From positions 62,001-126,000 of the forward strand of contig NZ_FNIJ01000018.1 in the NCBI RefSeq assembly GCF_900103845.1: 64,000 nucleotides of DNA. Reading direction: 5' to 3'. The notes under the pieces were generated by a model. The model saw only the letters and a program-made list of their open reading frames with translations. It did no database searches and was not told where the DNA came from. Shown in pieces: positions 1 to 8,664 of the stretch. The position numbers and the translations under genes are program-made. This stretch comes from Pseudomonas jinjuensis (GTDB lineage: Bacteria > Pseudomonadota > Gammaproteobacteria > Pseudomonadales > Pseudomonadaceae). The stretch's first letter is position 1. Each line of letters starts with the position of its first letter.

Positions 1-404
<404 letters not shown>

Positions 405-505
405 GGCATACGGAACCCGGCGTCCGGGGCGTCGTCAGATGGCGTCCGCCCCGTCGCCCAGCCATCCCATACCCGCAACCGCGGGGTGTTGTTCAAGGAA
501 TCGAA

Positions 506-1798
506 ATGTTCGGCCCGCTCGTCACCTTCCCGGCGCTCTACAGCGCCACCCTGCTCATGCTCGCCGGCACCGGCCTGCTCACCACCTACCTGGGCCTGCG
601 CCTGACCGCCGAAGGGGTCGGCGACCTGTGGGTCGGCGGCCTGACCGCGGCCTACTATTTCGGCCTGGTCTGCGGCGCCAAGTTCGGCCACCGGCTGATC
701 GCCAGCTTCGGCCACATCCGCTCCTACGTGGCCTGCGCCGGCCTGGCGACGGTGGCGGTGCTGCTGCATGCGCTGATCGACCAGTTGGAGGTGTGGGTGG
801 TGCTGCGCTTCGTCACCGGCGCGGTGATGATGAACCAGTACATGGTGATCGAGAGCTGGCTCAACGAGCAGGCCGAGAGCCACCAGCGCGGCAAGGTGTT
901 CGCCGGCTACATGATCGCCGTCGACCTCGGCCTGGTGCTCGGCCAGGGCCTGCTGGCGCTGAGCCCGGGGCTGGATTACCGGCCGCTGCTGCTGGTGGCG
1001 ATCTGTTTCGCCGCCTGCCTGATCCCGCTGGCGATGACCCGCCGCGTGCACCCGGCCAAGCTGGTCGCGGCGCCGCTGGAGCTGCGCTTCTTCTGGCAGC
1101 GCGTGCCGCAGTCGCTGGGCACCATCTTCGCCGCCGGCCTGATGGTCGGCGCCTTCTACGGCCTGGCGCCGGTGTACGCCAGCCGCAACGGCCTGGATAC
1201 CTCGCACGCCAGCCTGTTCGTCGGCCTGTGCATCGTCGCCGGCTTCTGCGCGCAGTGGCCGCTGGGCTGGCTGTCGGACCGCATGAACCGCGCCTGGCTG
1301 ATCCGCCTCAACGCGCTGCTGCTGTGCCTGGCCGCGGTGCCGATGTGGGGGCTGATCGAGCTGCCGTACTGGGGCCTGCTGGGCAACGGCTTCCTCACCG
1401 GCATGCTGCTGTTCACCCTCTATCCGCTGGCGGTGGCGCTGGCCAACGACCACGTGGAGCAGCCGCGGCGGGTGGCGCTGTCGGCCATCATGCTGACCGC
1501 CTACGGCGTCGGCGCCTGCATCGGCCCGCTGATCGCCGGCGCGCTGATGCGCCATTTCCATCCGGGGATGTTCTACGTGCTGATCTCGGCCTATTCGCTG
1601 CTGCTGATCTTCTGGGTGCGGCCGAAGAAGGTCAGCGACCTGCCGCAGGTCGACGAGGCGCCGCTGCACCACGTGGTGATGCCGGAATCCGCCAGCCCGG
1701 TGTCCGCCGCGCTCGACCCGCGCGTCGAGCAGATTCCGGAGGAAATGACCGTGGAAGCCCCGCCGAGCATCGGCCGCCCGGAAGATTCGCACCCCTGA
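506..1798 (+). CDS. MFS transporter (YcaD-like)
   Basis: A 430-residue inner-membrane protein with twelve hydrophobic segments, starting at an ATG preceded by AAGGAA. An open frame continues upstream but has no membrane-like sequence, so the ATG at 506 is preferred. The segment around residues 40-75 (GGLTAAYYFGLVCGAKFGHRL) and the second-half GWLSDRMNRAWLIR loop match the MFS loop 2-3 / 8-9 signatures. The last 50 or so residues after helix 12 form a charged, proline-rich cytoplasmic tail. Substrate unknown; the family is usually described as putative sugar/drug transporters. A hairpin terminator follows directly. Confidence 0.85.
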   Translation: MFGPLVTFPALYSATLLMLAGTGLLTTYLGLRLTAEGVGDLWVGGLTAAYYFGLVCGAKFGHRLIASFGHIRSYVACAGLATVAVLLHALIDQLEVWVVLRFVTGAVMMNQYMVIESWLNEQAESHQRGKVFAGYMIAVDLGLVLGQGLLALSPGLDYRPLLLVAICFAACLIPLAMTRRVHPAKLVAAPLELRFFWQRVPQSLGTIFAAGLMVGAFYGLAPVYASRNGLDTSHASLFVGLCIVAGFCAQWPLGWLSDRMNRAWLIRLNALLLCLAAVPMWGLIELPYWGLLGNGFLTGMLLFTLYPLAVALANDHVEQPRRVALSAIMLTAYGVGACIGPLIAGALMRHFHPGMFYVLISAYSLLLIFWVRPKKVSDLPQVDEAPLHHVVMPESASPVSAALDPRVEQIPEEMTVEAPPSIGRPEDSHP

Positions 1799-1805
1799 AA
1801 ACGCC

Positions 1806-1830
1806 AAGGCCCGGCGGGGTGCCGGGCCTT
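1806..1830. terminator. Bidirectional intrinsic terminator between MFS gene and repeat-protein gene
   Basis: A perfect 10-bp stem (AAGGCCCGGC / GCCGGGCCTT) with a 5-base loop lies just after the MFS stop codon. The downstream tract is only moderately T-rich. Its position between convergent genes suggests that it serves both. Confidence 0.7.
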
Positions 1831-1858
1831 GTGTGGTTGGACTTGCCTGGAGCCGCAG

Positions 1859-2242
1859 TCATGCGATGCGGCTCTGGCCAGCCATCTTCTCGTGCAGGCG
1901 ATCGATGGTGCGCTCGCTGCCATTCTCGGCGATGCGCGGTTGCTCGCTCATCTTCTCGTGCAGGCGGTCGATGGTCCGTTCGCTGCCGTTCTCGGCCATG
2001 CGCAGTTGCTCACCCATCTTCTCGTGCAGGCGGTCGATGGTCCGTTCGCTGCCGTTCTCGGCGATGCGCGGTTGCTCGCTCATCTTCTCGTGCAGGCGGT
2101 CGATGGTCCGTTCGCTGCCGTTCTCGGCGAGCACCTGGACGTCGCTGGCCTGCGGGGCGGCGACTACGCGCTGCGGAGCGGAAACGGCGATGTTGGCGGC
2201 GAGGAAGGAAAGGGCAAAACCAAGTACAAGAGTGGGTTTCAT
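1859..2242 (-). CDS. Small secreted protein made of four 22-residue repeats
   Basis: Starting at the ATG at 2242, which has AGGAG about 10 bases upstream, the product is 127 residues. It has a typical signal peptide (MKPTLVLGFALSFLAANIAVSA), a short spacer, then four consecutive 22-residue units of the form ENGSERTIDRLHEKM[SGA]xQxRxA that run to the last codon. Each unit is predicted to be helical and strongly charged. No enzyme motif or cysteine is visible. I do not recognise a named family. Pseudomonas genomes contain other small exported proteins with repeated A-E-x-G-S-[DE]-R motifs, which may be relatives; that is from memory. Probably periplasmic or secreted. Confidence 0.75.
   Translation of the reverse strand: MKPTLVLGFALSFLAANIAVSAPQRVVAAPQASDVQVLAENGSERTIDRLHEKMSEQPRIAENGSERTIDRLHEKMGEQLRMAENGSERTIDRLHEKMSEQPRIAENGSERTIDRLHEKMAGQSRIA
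1862..2125 (-). repeat. Four in-frame 66-bp tandem repeats
   Basis: Four contiguous 66-base units encode the 22-residue repeats. Units 1 and 3 encode identical peptides; unit 2 differs at three positions (S to G, P to L, I to M) and the last unit at the M-A-G-Q-S-R end. There are no spacers, so this is an expandable coding repeat and not a CRISPR array. Confidence 0.9.
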
Positions 2243-2638
2243 GATGTCGGCTCCTGGAAGAGTGGGGAGTTCGTTGAACACGGAGCCATTGTCTGTTCTG
2301 GATAATCGATTTAAAAACGAAGACGGCGAATAGTCGCTATCATTCCCATCGATTCAACATTTTCCATTTAAAAACAATAGATTGATTTTAAAAATTGACG
2401 TCTATCAACGGCCTCGATAGCAAATATCGGCCCGAACGTTAATATCGAATAAATGGATATTATCAGCAGGAGCCACATTGGCGAGGCCTTGCCAGGCGGC
2501 TGGCGCGGCGCTTCCCGAGCGGAGAAGATCGGCGAGATCGCGGGAGCTTAACGTGCCAGCACCGGTCCAAGAGTTACTGGCGGTGGCCCGAGCCGGCATC
2601 GCGCAGCCCATCACCGACGCGGCGACAAGGAGTTCAGC
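2243..2638. other. Intergenic region with an AT-rich tract
   Basis: No gene is supported here. Roughly 2290-2460 is markedly AT-rich (runs such as TTTAAAAAC and TTTTAAAAATTGA) against GC-rich surroundings and probably holds promoters for the divergent repeat-protein and AsmA genes. The remaining 180 bases are GC-rich without a recognisable site. Confidence 0.5.
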
Positions 2639-4687
2639 ATGACGCGCGGCCGAAAAATCTCGCTCTGGGCCTTCGCTGCCCTGTTCTGCCTGCTGGCGCT
2701 CGGCGTGGTGTTCATCGCCACCTTCGACTGGAATCGCGCCAAACCCCTGCTCAATGAAAAGGTCTCCGCCGCGCTCAACCGCCCCTTCGCCATCAACGGC
2801 GACCTGCGGGTGGTCTGGAATCGCGAGCCCGGCGAGGACGGCTGGCGCGCCTGGGTGCCGTGGCCACGCTTCCAGGCCAGCGACCTGACCCTCGGCAACC
2901 CCGACTGGACCGCCGGCCAGACCCGCGCCGAGCGCTTCGCCAGCCTGGACAGCGTGGAGTTCCGCCTGGCTCCGCTGCCGCTGCTGTGGAAACGCATCGT
3001 CATCCCGCAGATCACCCTCGTCCGCCCCAGCGCCGACCTCCTGCGCCTGGCCGACGGCCGCGCCAACTGGGACTTCCAGCTCCCCGCCAACGAGGAGGAA
3101 CCCCGGGAGCCCTCGCCGTGGCAGCTGGAGATCGGCGCCATCGGCTTCGACCAGGGGCGCGTCAGCCTTGACGACCGCCAGTTGAAATCGCGCATCGAAC
3201 TGCTGGTGGACAGTCTCGGCAAGCCGGTGCCCTTCGCCCAGCTGGCCGGCAAGGCCGCCGGCGCCAACGCCACGGCGACCCAGGACTACGTGTTCGGCTG
3301 GAAGGCCAGGGGCGAGTACAAGGGCCTGCCATTCAGCGGCCAGGGCAAGGTCGGCGGCGTGCTGGCGCTGCAGGAGGCCAGCCGGCCGTTCCCGGTGCAG
3401 GCCGACGTGCGCGCCGGCAGCACCCGCGCCAGCATCGTCGGCACCCTCACCGACCCGCTGCACCTCGGCGCCCTCGACCTGCGCCTGAAGCTGGAAGGCG
3501 CCAGCATGGCCCATCTCTACCCGCTTACCGGCATCACCCTGCCCGATACCCCGCCCTACGCCACCGACGGCCGCCTGCACGCCGAGCTGAACGACCCCGG
3601 CGGCGCGGTGTTCCGCTACCGGGACTTCAACGGCAAGGTCGGCGACAGCGACCTCCACGGCAGCCTCACCTTCGTCAACCGCCAGCCGCGGCCGAAGCTC
3701 TCCGGCAAGCTGCAGTCCAACCAGCTGCGCATGGTCGACCTCGGCCCGCTGATCGGCGCCGACTCCAACGACAAGAAGCGGGCCCGCGGCCAGACCACCC
3801 GCCAGCCGGCGGACAAGGTGCTGCCGGTGGAGGAATTCCGCACCGAGCGCTGGCGGACGATGGACGCCGACGTGGAATTCACCGGCAAGCGCATCGTGCA
3901 CGGCGACAAGCTGCCGATCAGCGACCTGTACACCCACATCCAGCTGCACGACGGCCTGCTGGCCCTGCAGCCGCTGCGCTTCGGCATGGCCGGCGGCAAG
4001 CTGGAATCGCAGATCCGCCTGGACGGCGGCAGGACGCCGATGCAGAGCCGCATCGAAATGCAGGCGCGGGGCCTGCAGCTGAAGCAGCTGTTCCCCGGCT
4101 TCGCGCCGATGCAGACCAGCTTCGGCGAGCTGAACGGCGACGCGGCGCTGAGCGGCAGCGGCAACTCGGTGGCGAAGATCCTCGGCGGCGCCGATGGCGA
4201 GATGAAGCTGCTGATGAACGACGGCGCGATCAGCAAGGGCCTGATGGAAATCGCCGGGCTGAACGTCGGCAACTACCTGGTGACGCGGATGTTCGGCGAC
4301 GAGGACGTGCAGATCAATTGCGCCGCCGCCGACGTCGGCATCACCCGCGGCCTGGCCAGGCCGCGGGTGTTCGTGTTCGACACGGAGAACGCCATCATCA
4401 ACGTCGAGGGCGACGCCAGCTTCGCCACGGAGGCGCTGAACATCGACGTGATCCCGCACAGCAAGGGCCTGCGCATCTTCTCCCTGCGCTCGCCGCTGTA
4501 CGTCCACGGCACCTTCAAGAACCCGCGCCCCGGCGTGCACGCCCTGCCGCTGGCGGCGCGGGGAGCGGGAATGGTCGCCCTCGGCATCGCCGCGGGCCCG
4601 GCCGCCGGCCTGCTGGCCCTGGTGGCGCCAAGCAAGCGCGAGGACAACCAGTGCGCGGCGCTGCTGGCGCAGATGCGCAAGCGCTGA
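2639..4687 (+). CDS. AsmA-family protein
   Basis: A 682-residue protein with AAGGAG eight bases before the ATG. It has one N-terminal membrane helix (about residues 7-27, WAFAALFCLLALGVVFIATF) followed by a long beta-rich periplasmic body. The FDWNRAKPLLNEKVSAALNRPFAINGDLRV stretch after the helix is the characteristic AsmA N-terminal motif, and the C-terminal region (DGEMKLLMNDGAISKGLMEIAGLNV) matches the conserved AsmA_2 part. AsmA-like proteins belong to the bridge-like lipid transfer group and affect outer-membrane assembly. This copy stands alone, flanked by REP-like repeats. The lipid transport role is inferred from the family. Confidence 0.85.
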   Translation: MTRGRKISLWAFAALFCLLALGVVFIATFDWNRAKPLLNEKVSAALNRPFAINGDLRVVWNREPGEDGWRAWVPWPRFQASDLTLGNPDWTAGQTRAERFASLDSVEFRLAPLPLLWKRIVIPQITLVRPSADLLRLADGRANWDFQLPANEEEPREPSPWQLEIGAIGFDQGRVSLDDRQLKSRIELLVDSLGKPVPFAQLAGKAAGANATATQDYVFGWKARGEYKGLPFSGQGKVGGVLALQEASRPFPVQADVRAGSTRASIVGTLTDPLHLGALDLRLKLEGASMAHLYPLTGITLPDTPPYATDGRLHAELNDPGGAVFRYRDFNGKVGDSDLHGSLTFVNRQPRPKLSGKLQSNQLRMVDLGPLIGADSNDKKRARGQTTRQPADKVLPVEEFRTERWRTMDADVEFTGKRIVHGDKLPISDLYTHIQLHDGLLALQPLRFGMAGGKLESQIRLDGGRTPMQSRIEMQARGLQLKQLFPGFAPMQTSFGELNGDAALSGSGNSVAKILGGADGEMKLLMNDGAISKGLMEIAGLNVGNYLVTRMFGDEDVQINCAAADVGITRGLARPRVFVFDTENAIINVEGDASFATEALNIDVIPHSKGLRIFSLRSPLYVHGTFKNPRPGVHALPLAARGAGMVALGIAAGPAAGLLALVAPSKREDNQCAALLAQMRKR

Positions 4688-4691
4688 ACCC

Positions 4692-4740
4692 TGCAGGAGC
4701 GCGCCATGCGCGCGAGTCGCGGGCATGGCCCGCTCCTACA
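4692..4740. repeat. REP-like inverted pair
   Basis: Two head-to-head copies of the Pseudomonas 'TGTAGGAGCGGGCCATGCCCGCGA' type palindrome form a large hairpin just past the asmA-like stop. The same element occurs near 8.6, 28.1 and 32.1 kb. Confidence 0.75.
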
Positions 4741-4762
4741 GGCGACGATGCATGTGCGTGAC

Positions 4763-4849
4763 GTAGGGTGGATGAGTCTTTTTTCATCCACCATTGCGGG
4801 GGCCGCATGCGCGGCCATGGTGGATCGATGGAGCCTGATCCACCCTACG
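4763..4849. repeat. GTAGGGTGGAT...ATCCACCCTAC inverted repeat
   Basis: Its first 32 bases (4763-4794) recur with two mismatches at 9941-9972. The whole unit begins GTAGGGTGGAT and ends ATCCACCCTAC, so it can fold as a long hairpin, with an inner GGCCGCATGCGCGGCC palindrome. Confidence 0.7.
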
Positions 4850-4863
4850 AACAGCGCGCCGGC

Positions 4864-5319
4864 TCAGTAGACCGGGATATACAGATCCACTTCCGCCGCC
4901 GGATCGTCCGGCCCGCTGAAGCGCTGGTCATAGCGTTCGTACCCCACCCCCTGCTTCGGCTCCAGCCCGTGGCGGGCGAGCAGTTCCGAGTAGATCGCCT
5001 GGAAGCTGTCGGCAATCTGCTCCACCGTGCCGCGATGGGTGAACACCGCGCACTTCTGCGCCGGCACCACGAACTTCACCATGCCCTCGGGCAGCGAGGC
5101 GGTGTCCGGGGCGTGGACGCCGGCGATGTAGCGCAGCATGCCGTCCGCCGTCTGGCTGCAGATGCCATAGGCAACGCCCGGCTCCAGGCGCGGGGCGATC
5201 TCGCCTTCCCGGGGGATGAAGCGCTGCCAGAGCTGGCGCAGGTTGTCGGCGGGGTCGCTGCCGATGTATTCCAGGCCGACCACGGTGAAGGCCGGCGATT
5301 CGATGATACGTTGTTTCAT
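4864..5319 (-). CDS. GyrI-like / AraC effector-binding domain protein
   Basis: From the ATG at 5319 (AGGAG about 10 bases upstream) the product is 151 residues. An upstream in-frame start would add 29 residues of low-quality sequence and is not preferred. The protein is a stand-alone ligand-binding domain: N-terminal strand (RIIESPAFTVVGLEYIG), a central helix with LWQRFIPREGEI, a GICSQTADGMLRYIAGV strand and the C-terminal ERYDQRF...VDLYIPV ending typical of GyrI-like/SOUL-fold domains. No DNA-binding domain is fused, so it may bind small hydrophobic ligands rather than regulate directly. Function otherwise unknown. Confidence 0.8.
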   Translation of the reverse strand: MKQRIIESPAFTVVGLEYIGSDPADNLRQLWQRFIPREGEIAPRLEPGVAYGICSQTADGMLRYIAGVHAPDTASLPEGMVKFVVPAQKCAVFTHRGTVEQIADSFQAIYSELLARHGLEPKQGVGYERYDQRFSGPDDPAAEVDLYIPVY

Positions 5320-5376
5320 GGGGCGGGACTCCTGGATGACCACAGGATGATAGCCCGCCGCTCCGGACGGCTCAGC

Positions 5377-5401
5377 GTTCCCACGCGGGAGCGCGGGAAC
5401 G
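5377..5401. repeat. GTTCCCACGC hairpin repeat
   Basis: A short palindrome (GTTCCCACGCGGGAGCG then CGGGAAC) found in related form at 26549-26575 and 32214-32240, always between genes. It is one of several small hairpin repeat families in this window. Confidence 0.6.
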
Positions 5402-5412
5402 CTCATCCGCTG

Positions 5413-5757
5413 TCACGGCCTGGCATCGCGCTCGTGGCGGTCCAGTTCGGAACAGGTCATGAAGCCCGAGCCGTCCACCTGGCCATTGCCGTCGAAACTG
5501 ACGTAGTACGGCTGTTGCCGGCCATCGGTGGTGAGGATGTAGCTGTTGCAGCTACCGGGCTTCATCAGGCGCTCCTGGGTGGACGAAGGCGTGCCGCCGA
5601 TGCGCAGCACATCCGACTTGCTCATGCCCTTCTCGACGTCCCTGACCAGCGGTTCGTCCCGATAGGTGACGTAGTTGACCGGGTTCTGCACCTTGGTCGA
5701 TGCGCAACCGGCAACCGCAGCCAGTACCACCATAGCCAGCAACGTATGTCTGTACAT
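5413..5757 (-). CDS. osmE: Osmotically inducible lipoprotein OsmE
   Basis: A 114-residue lipoprotein with AAGGAG seven bases before the ATG. The signal peptide ends in a lipobox (VAGC, Cys18). The mature part is an SmpA/OmlA (BamE-like) domain: the VRDVEKGMSKSDVLRIGGTPSS segment and the later SCNSYIL...YYVSFDGNGQV...GF.TC pattern align well with E. coli OsmE by eye. OsmE is an osmotic- and stationary-phase-induced envelope lipoprotein of unclear function. Two cysteines (in SCNSY and MTCSE) are retained as in E. coli OsmE. Confidence 0.88.
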   Translation of the reverse strand: MYRHTLLAMVVLAAVAGCASTKVQNPVNYVTYRDEPLVRDVEKGMSKSDVLRIGGTPSSTQERLMKPGSCNSYILTTDGRQQPYYVSFDGNGQVDGSGFMTCSELDRHERDARP

Positions 5758-5849
5758 GATCGGCTCCTTGTGGACGAGCAGAGGCGCTCAGTCTGGTTTG
5801 AGCCGGGCACGCCTGCGCAAGTTCGATCCGATGCGCCAGCCCGGCACTA

Positions 5850-7115
5850 TCAGCCGTAGCGCTTTTTCGCCTCGATCGCCAGGCCGCTGCCGATGCTGCC
5901 GAAGCGGTTGCCGTCCACATGCCGCGCGTTCGGCAGCATCGCCGCCACGCTCTGGCGCAGCGCCGGCACGCCGCTGGAGCCGCCGGTGAAGAACACCGTG
6001 TCGACCCGCTCCACCGGCACGTCCGCCTGCGCCAGCAGCTGGGTGACGCTGTTGCGCACGCGCACCAGCAGCGGCTCGATGGCCTCCTCGAACAGGCCGC
6101 GGGTGAGGTCGGCGCGCAAGTTCGGCTCGATGCGCGAGAGGTCGATGCTGCGCGCGTCGATGTCGCTCAGCTCGATCTTGCTGGCCTCCACCTGCATCGC
6201 CAGCCAGTGCCCGGCGCGCTGGTCGATCAGCCTGAACAGGCGGTCGATGCCGGTGGCGTCGACGATGTCGTAGCGCATGTTCTTCAGCGCCAGCTGCGAC
6301 TTCTGCGCGTACACCGCGTTGATGGTGTGCCAGGTGGCGAGGTTCAGGTGGTAGCTGGTCGGCATGAAGGCGTCGCTCTTCATCCGGCTGCCGTAGCCGA
6401 ACAGCGGCATCACGCCCTGCAGGCTGAGCTGCTTGTCGAAGTCGGTGCCGCCAACGTGCACGCCGCCGGTGGCGAGGATGTCGGACTGGCGGTCGGCGAC
6501 GTCGCGGCGCTCCGGCGCCAGGCGCACCAGGGAGAAGTCCGAGGTACCGCCGCCAATGTCGACGATCAGCACCAGTTCCTCGCGCTCGACGCCGCGCTCG
6601 TAGTCGAAGGCCGCGGCGATCGGTTCGTACTGGAACGACACTTCGCTGAAGCCGATCTTCCTGGCCACCTCGACCAGGGTGTCGGAAGCTTCCCTGTCGG
6701 CCTTCTCGTCGTCATCGACGAAGAACACCGGGCGGCCCAGCACGACGGAATCGAACTCGCGCCCGGCAGCCGCCTCGCCACGCTTCTTCAGCTCGCCGAG
6801 GAACAGCCCGAGCAGGTCCTTGAACGGCAGCGCGCTGCCCAGCACGGTGGTTTCGCTCTTCAGCAGGCTGGAGCCCAGCAGGCTCTTCAGCGAGCGCATC
6901 AGGCGGCCTTCGTAGCCTTCCAGGTATTCGTGCAGGGCCAGGCGGCCGTACACCGGGCGGCGTTCCTCGACGTTGAAGAACACCACCGACGGCAGGGTGA
7001 TCCTGCCGTCCTCCAGTACGATCAGCGGCTCCGCGTCCGGGCGCCACCAGCCGACGGTGGAATTGGAAGTGCCGAAGTCGATGCCCAGGGCGCGGGCCGG
7101 AGTGCTGTGCTGCAT
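5850..7115 (-). CDS. Hsp70-family protein (YegD-like)
   Basis: A 421-residue ATPase-only Hsp70 relative. It has the phosphate-1 motif (LGIDFGTSNSTVGWW, residues 10-24), the phosphate-2 region (LIVDIGGGTSDFSLV, about residues 185-200) and the adenosine motif (VFFTGGSSGVPALR, near residue 375). There is no substrate-binding domain or lid, as expected for the YegD group, whose clients are unknown. It is divergent from the oxaloacetate decarboxylase gene, in the same arrangement as PA4873/PA4872. Confidence 0.88.
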   Translation of the reverse strand: MQHSTPARALGIDFGTSNSTVGWWRPDAEPLIVLEDGRITLPSVVFFNVEERRPVYGRLALHEYLEGYEGRLMRSLKSLLGSSLLKSETTVLGSALPFKDLLGLFLGELKKRGEAAAGREFDSVVLGRPVFFVDDDEKADREASDTLVEVARKIGFSEVSFQYEPIAAAFDYERGVEREELVLIVDIGGGTSDFSLVRLAPERRDVADRQSDILATGGVHVGGTDFDKQLSLQGVMPLFGYGSRMKSDAFMPTSYHLNLATWHTINAVYAQKSQLALKNMRYDIVDATGIDRLFRLIDQRAGHWLAMQVEASKIELSDIDARSIDLSRIEPNLRADLTRGLFEEAIEPLLVRVRNSVTQLLAQADVPVERVDTVFFTGGSSGVPALRQSVAAMLPNARHVDGNRFGSIGSGLAIEAKKRYG

Positions 7116-7218
7116 GACGCGAAGGGTCCGGGGAAAAAACGGCCGCGCAGTTTACGCGAGAGAGGCACGCGATGCTCGTCCATCGAGCGGATGATGGGGA
7201 CGAAAGGCTGCTGCAAGT

Positions 7219-7234
7219 TTGATACTGTATACAA
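7219..7234. promoter_or_regulatory. Possible GntR-type operator
   Basis: TTGATACTGTATACAA is an imperfect inverted repeat 40 bases before the oxaloacetate decarboxylase start. The TTGTATAC half-site is of the kind bound by GntR/FadR-family regulators. No GntR gene lies nearby, so the assignment rests only on the motif. Confidence 0.35.
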
Positions 7235-7273
7235 TCTCCTCATCAAGATCCCGCTACAGCTGGACCCCTCACC

Positions 7274-8137
7274 ATGCAAAGAGCTTCCCACCATGAACTG
7301 CGTGCGGCCTTTCGCGCGCTGCTGAATTCCCATTCCTGCTACCACACCGCCTCGGTGTTCGATCCGATGTCCGCGCGCATCGCCGCCGACCTCGGCTTCG
7401 AAGTCGGCATCCTCGGCGGCTCGGTCGCCTCCCTGCAGGTCCTGGCGGCGCCGGACTTCGCCCTGATCACCCTCAGCGAATTCGTCGAGCAGGCCACCCG
7501 CATCGGCCGCGTCGCCCGCCTGCCGGTGATCGCCGACGCCGACCACGGCTACGGCAACGCGCTGAACACCATGCGCACGGTGGTGGAACTGGAGCGCGCC
7601 GGCATCGCCGCGCTGACCATCGAGGACACCCTGCTGCCGGCGCAGTTCGGCCGCAAGTCCACCGACCTGATCCCGGTCGAGGAAGGCGTCGGCAAGATCC
7701 GCGCGGCGCTGGAAGCGCGGGTCGACCAGGACATGGCGATCATCGCCCGCACCAACGCCGAGGTGATCGAGGTGGACGACGTGATCCGCCGCACCCTCGC
7801 CTACCAGGCCGCCGGCGCGGACGCCATCTGCATGGTCGGCATCCGCGACTTCGAGCACCTGGAAGCCATCGCCCGGCACCTGCGCATCCCGCTGATGCTG
7901 GTCACCTACGGCAACCCGCAACTGCGCGACGACCGCCGCCTGGCGCAGCTCGGCGTGCGCATCGTGGTCAACGGCCACCTGGCCTACTTCGCCGCGATCA
8001 AGGCGACCTACGACTGCCTGCGCGAACAGCGCGGCGTCGACGCGTCGGACCTGACCGCCTCGGAACTGGCGAAGAAGTACACCCTGCCCGAGGAGTACCA
8101 GATCTGGGCGCGGGAATACATGGAAGTGAAGGAATAG
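7274..8137 (+). CDS. Oxaloacetate decarboxylase (PEP mutase / isocitrate lyase superfamily)
   Basis: A 287-residue TIM-barrel enzyme. It has the superfamily metal and phosphate-binding segments: SVASLQ in place of the phosphonate-binding loop, [11 protein letters not shown] near residue 85 for Mg2+ and substrate, and [12 protein letters not shown] near residue 116 followed by [11 protein letters not shown]. It is very similar to PA4872 of P. aeruginosa, which was shown to decarboxylate oxaloacetate to pyruvate and CO2 rather than act on phosphonates. The neighbour context (Hsp70 gene upstream and divergent, DksA-like gene downstream) also matches PA4872. The start is the ATG at 7274; no strong SD precedes it. 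Confidence 0.88.
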   Translation: MQRASHHELRAAFRALLNSHSCYHTASVFDPMSARIAADLGFEVGILGGSVASLQVLAAPDFALITLSEFVEQATRIGRVARLPVIADADHGYGNALNTMRTVVELERAGIAALTIEDTLLPAQFGRKSTDLIPVEEGVGKIRAALEARVDQDMAIIARTNAEVIEVDDVIRRTLAYQAAGADAICMVGIRDFEHLEAIARHLRIPLMLVTYGNPQLRDDRRLAQLGVRIVVNGHLAYFAAIKATYDCLREQRGVDASDLTASELAKKYTLPEEYQIWAREYMEVKE

Positions 8138-8230
8138 CGAACAGCTCGTCGCCGGAAGCGACATGCACCCTTGCAATGCCGAGTGCTGCCGCGCATATCT
8201 TCGGACAGACGACGAATTTCGGAGGCAGCC

Positions 8231-8497
8231 ATGGCCAGCGGTTGGGCGAACGACGGGGCGGTACAGGAACAGATCGACAGCACCATCGAGGACGCCGTCG
8301 CCCGCGCGCGCAGCAACCTGCCGCGCGGCGAAAGCCTGAGCCACTGCGAGGAATGCGGCGCCGCCATCCCCGAGGCCCGGCGCAAGGCCGTGCCCGGCGT
8401 GCACCTGTGCGTCACCTGCCAGAGCGAGCACGACAAAGAGGAGGCGGCCTTCGCCGGCTACAACCGGCGGGGGAGCAAGGATAGTCAGTTGCGTTGA
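8231..8497 (+). CDS. DksA/TraR-family zinc-finger protein (YbiI-like)
   Basis: An 88-residue protein starting at an ATG preceded by GGAGGC. It has one C4 zinc finger, Cys39-x2-Cys42 and Cys60-x2-Cys63, in the DksA/TraR arrangement (HCEECGAAIPEARRKAVPGVHLCVTCQ). It lacks the long coiled coil with the acidic tip that lets DksA enter the RNA polymerase secondary channel, and so belongs with the short YbiI/TraR forms. A role at RNA polymerase is suggested by the family only. It follows the oxaloacetate decarboxylase gene by 93 bases, as in PA4872-PA4870. Confidence 0.85.
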   Translation: MASGWANDGAVQEQIDSTIEDAVARARSNLPRGESLSHCEECGAAIPEARRKAVPGVHLCVTCQSEHDKEEAAFAGYNRRGSKDSQLR

Positions 8498-8510
8498 GAC
8501 GCAGGGCTTG

Positions 8511-8544
8511 TGGCGGATAACGCCGGGGCGTTATTCGCCCTACA
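8511..8544. repeat. GGATAACGCC...GTTATTCGCCCTAC repeat
   Basis: A small palindromic unit (GGCGGATAACGCC/GGGGCGTTATTCGCC) with relatives at 32058-32092 and 34750-34835 and a degenerate copy near 28060. All lie between genes. Confidence 0.6.
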
Positions 8545-8602
8545 CCGCCCCCGACTGCAGGAGCAACTGTCTGGTATCTCAGCACATTTGCTCGCGAATC
8601 CC

Positions 8603-8664
8603 GTGTAGGAGCGGGCCATGCCCGCGACACTCCGAGGACACCGATATCGGGCGCGCTCCTACGG
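8603..8664. repeat. REP-like inverted pair overlapping a stop codon
   Basis: The left arm is the TGTAGGAGCGGGCCATGCCCGCGACA unit type and the right arm is its inverted, degenerate copy ending GCGCTCCTACGG. The right arm runs through the stop codon of the convergent GNAT gene. Confidence 0.7.

Noticed and set aside
1862..2125. CRISPR-like array
   Set aside because: The 66-bp units are contiguous, in frame and without spacers; no cas genes are nearby.
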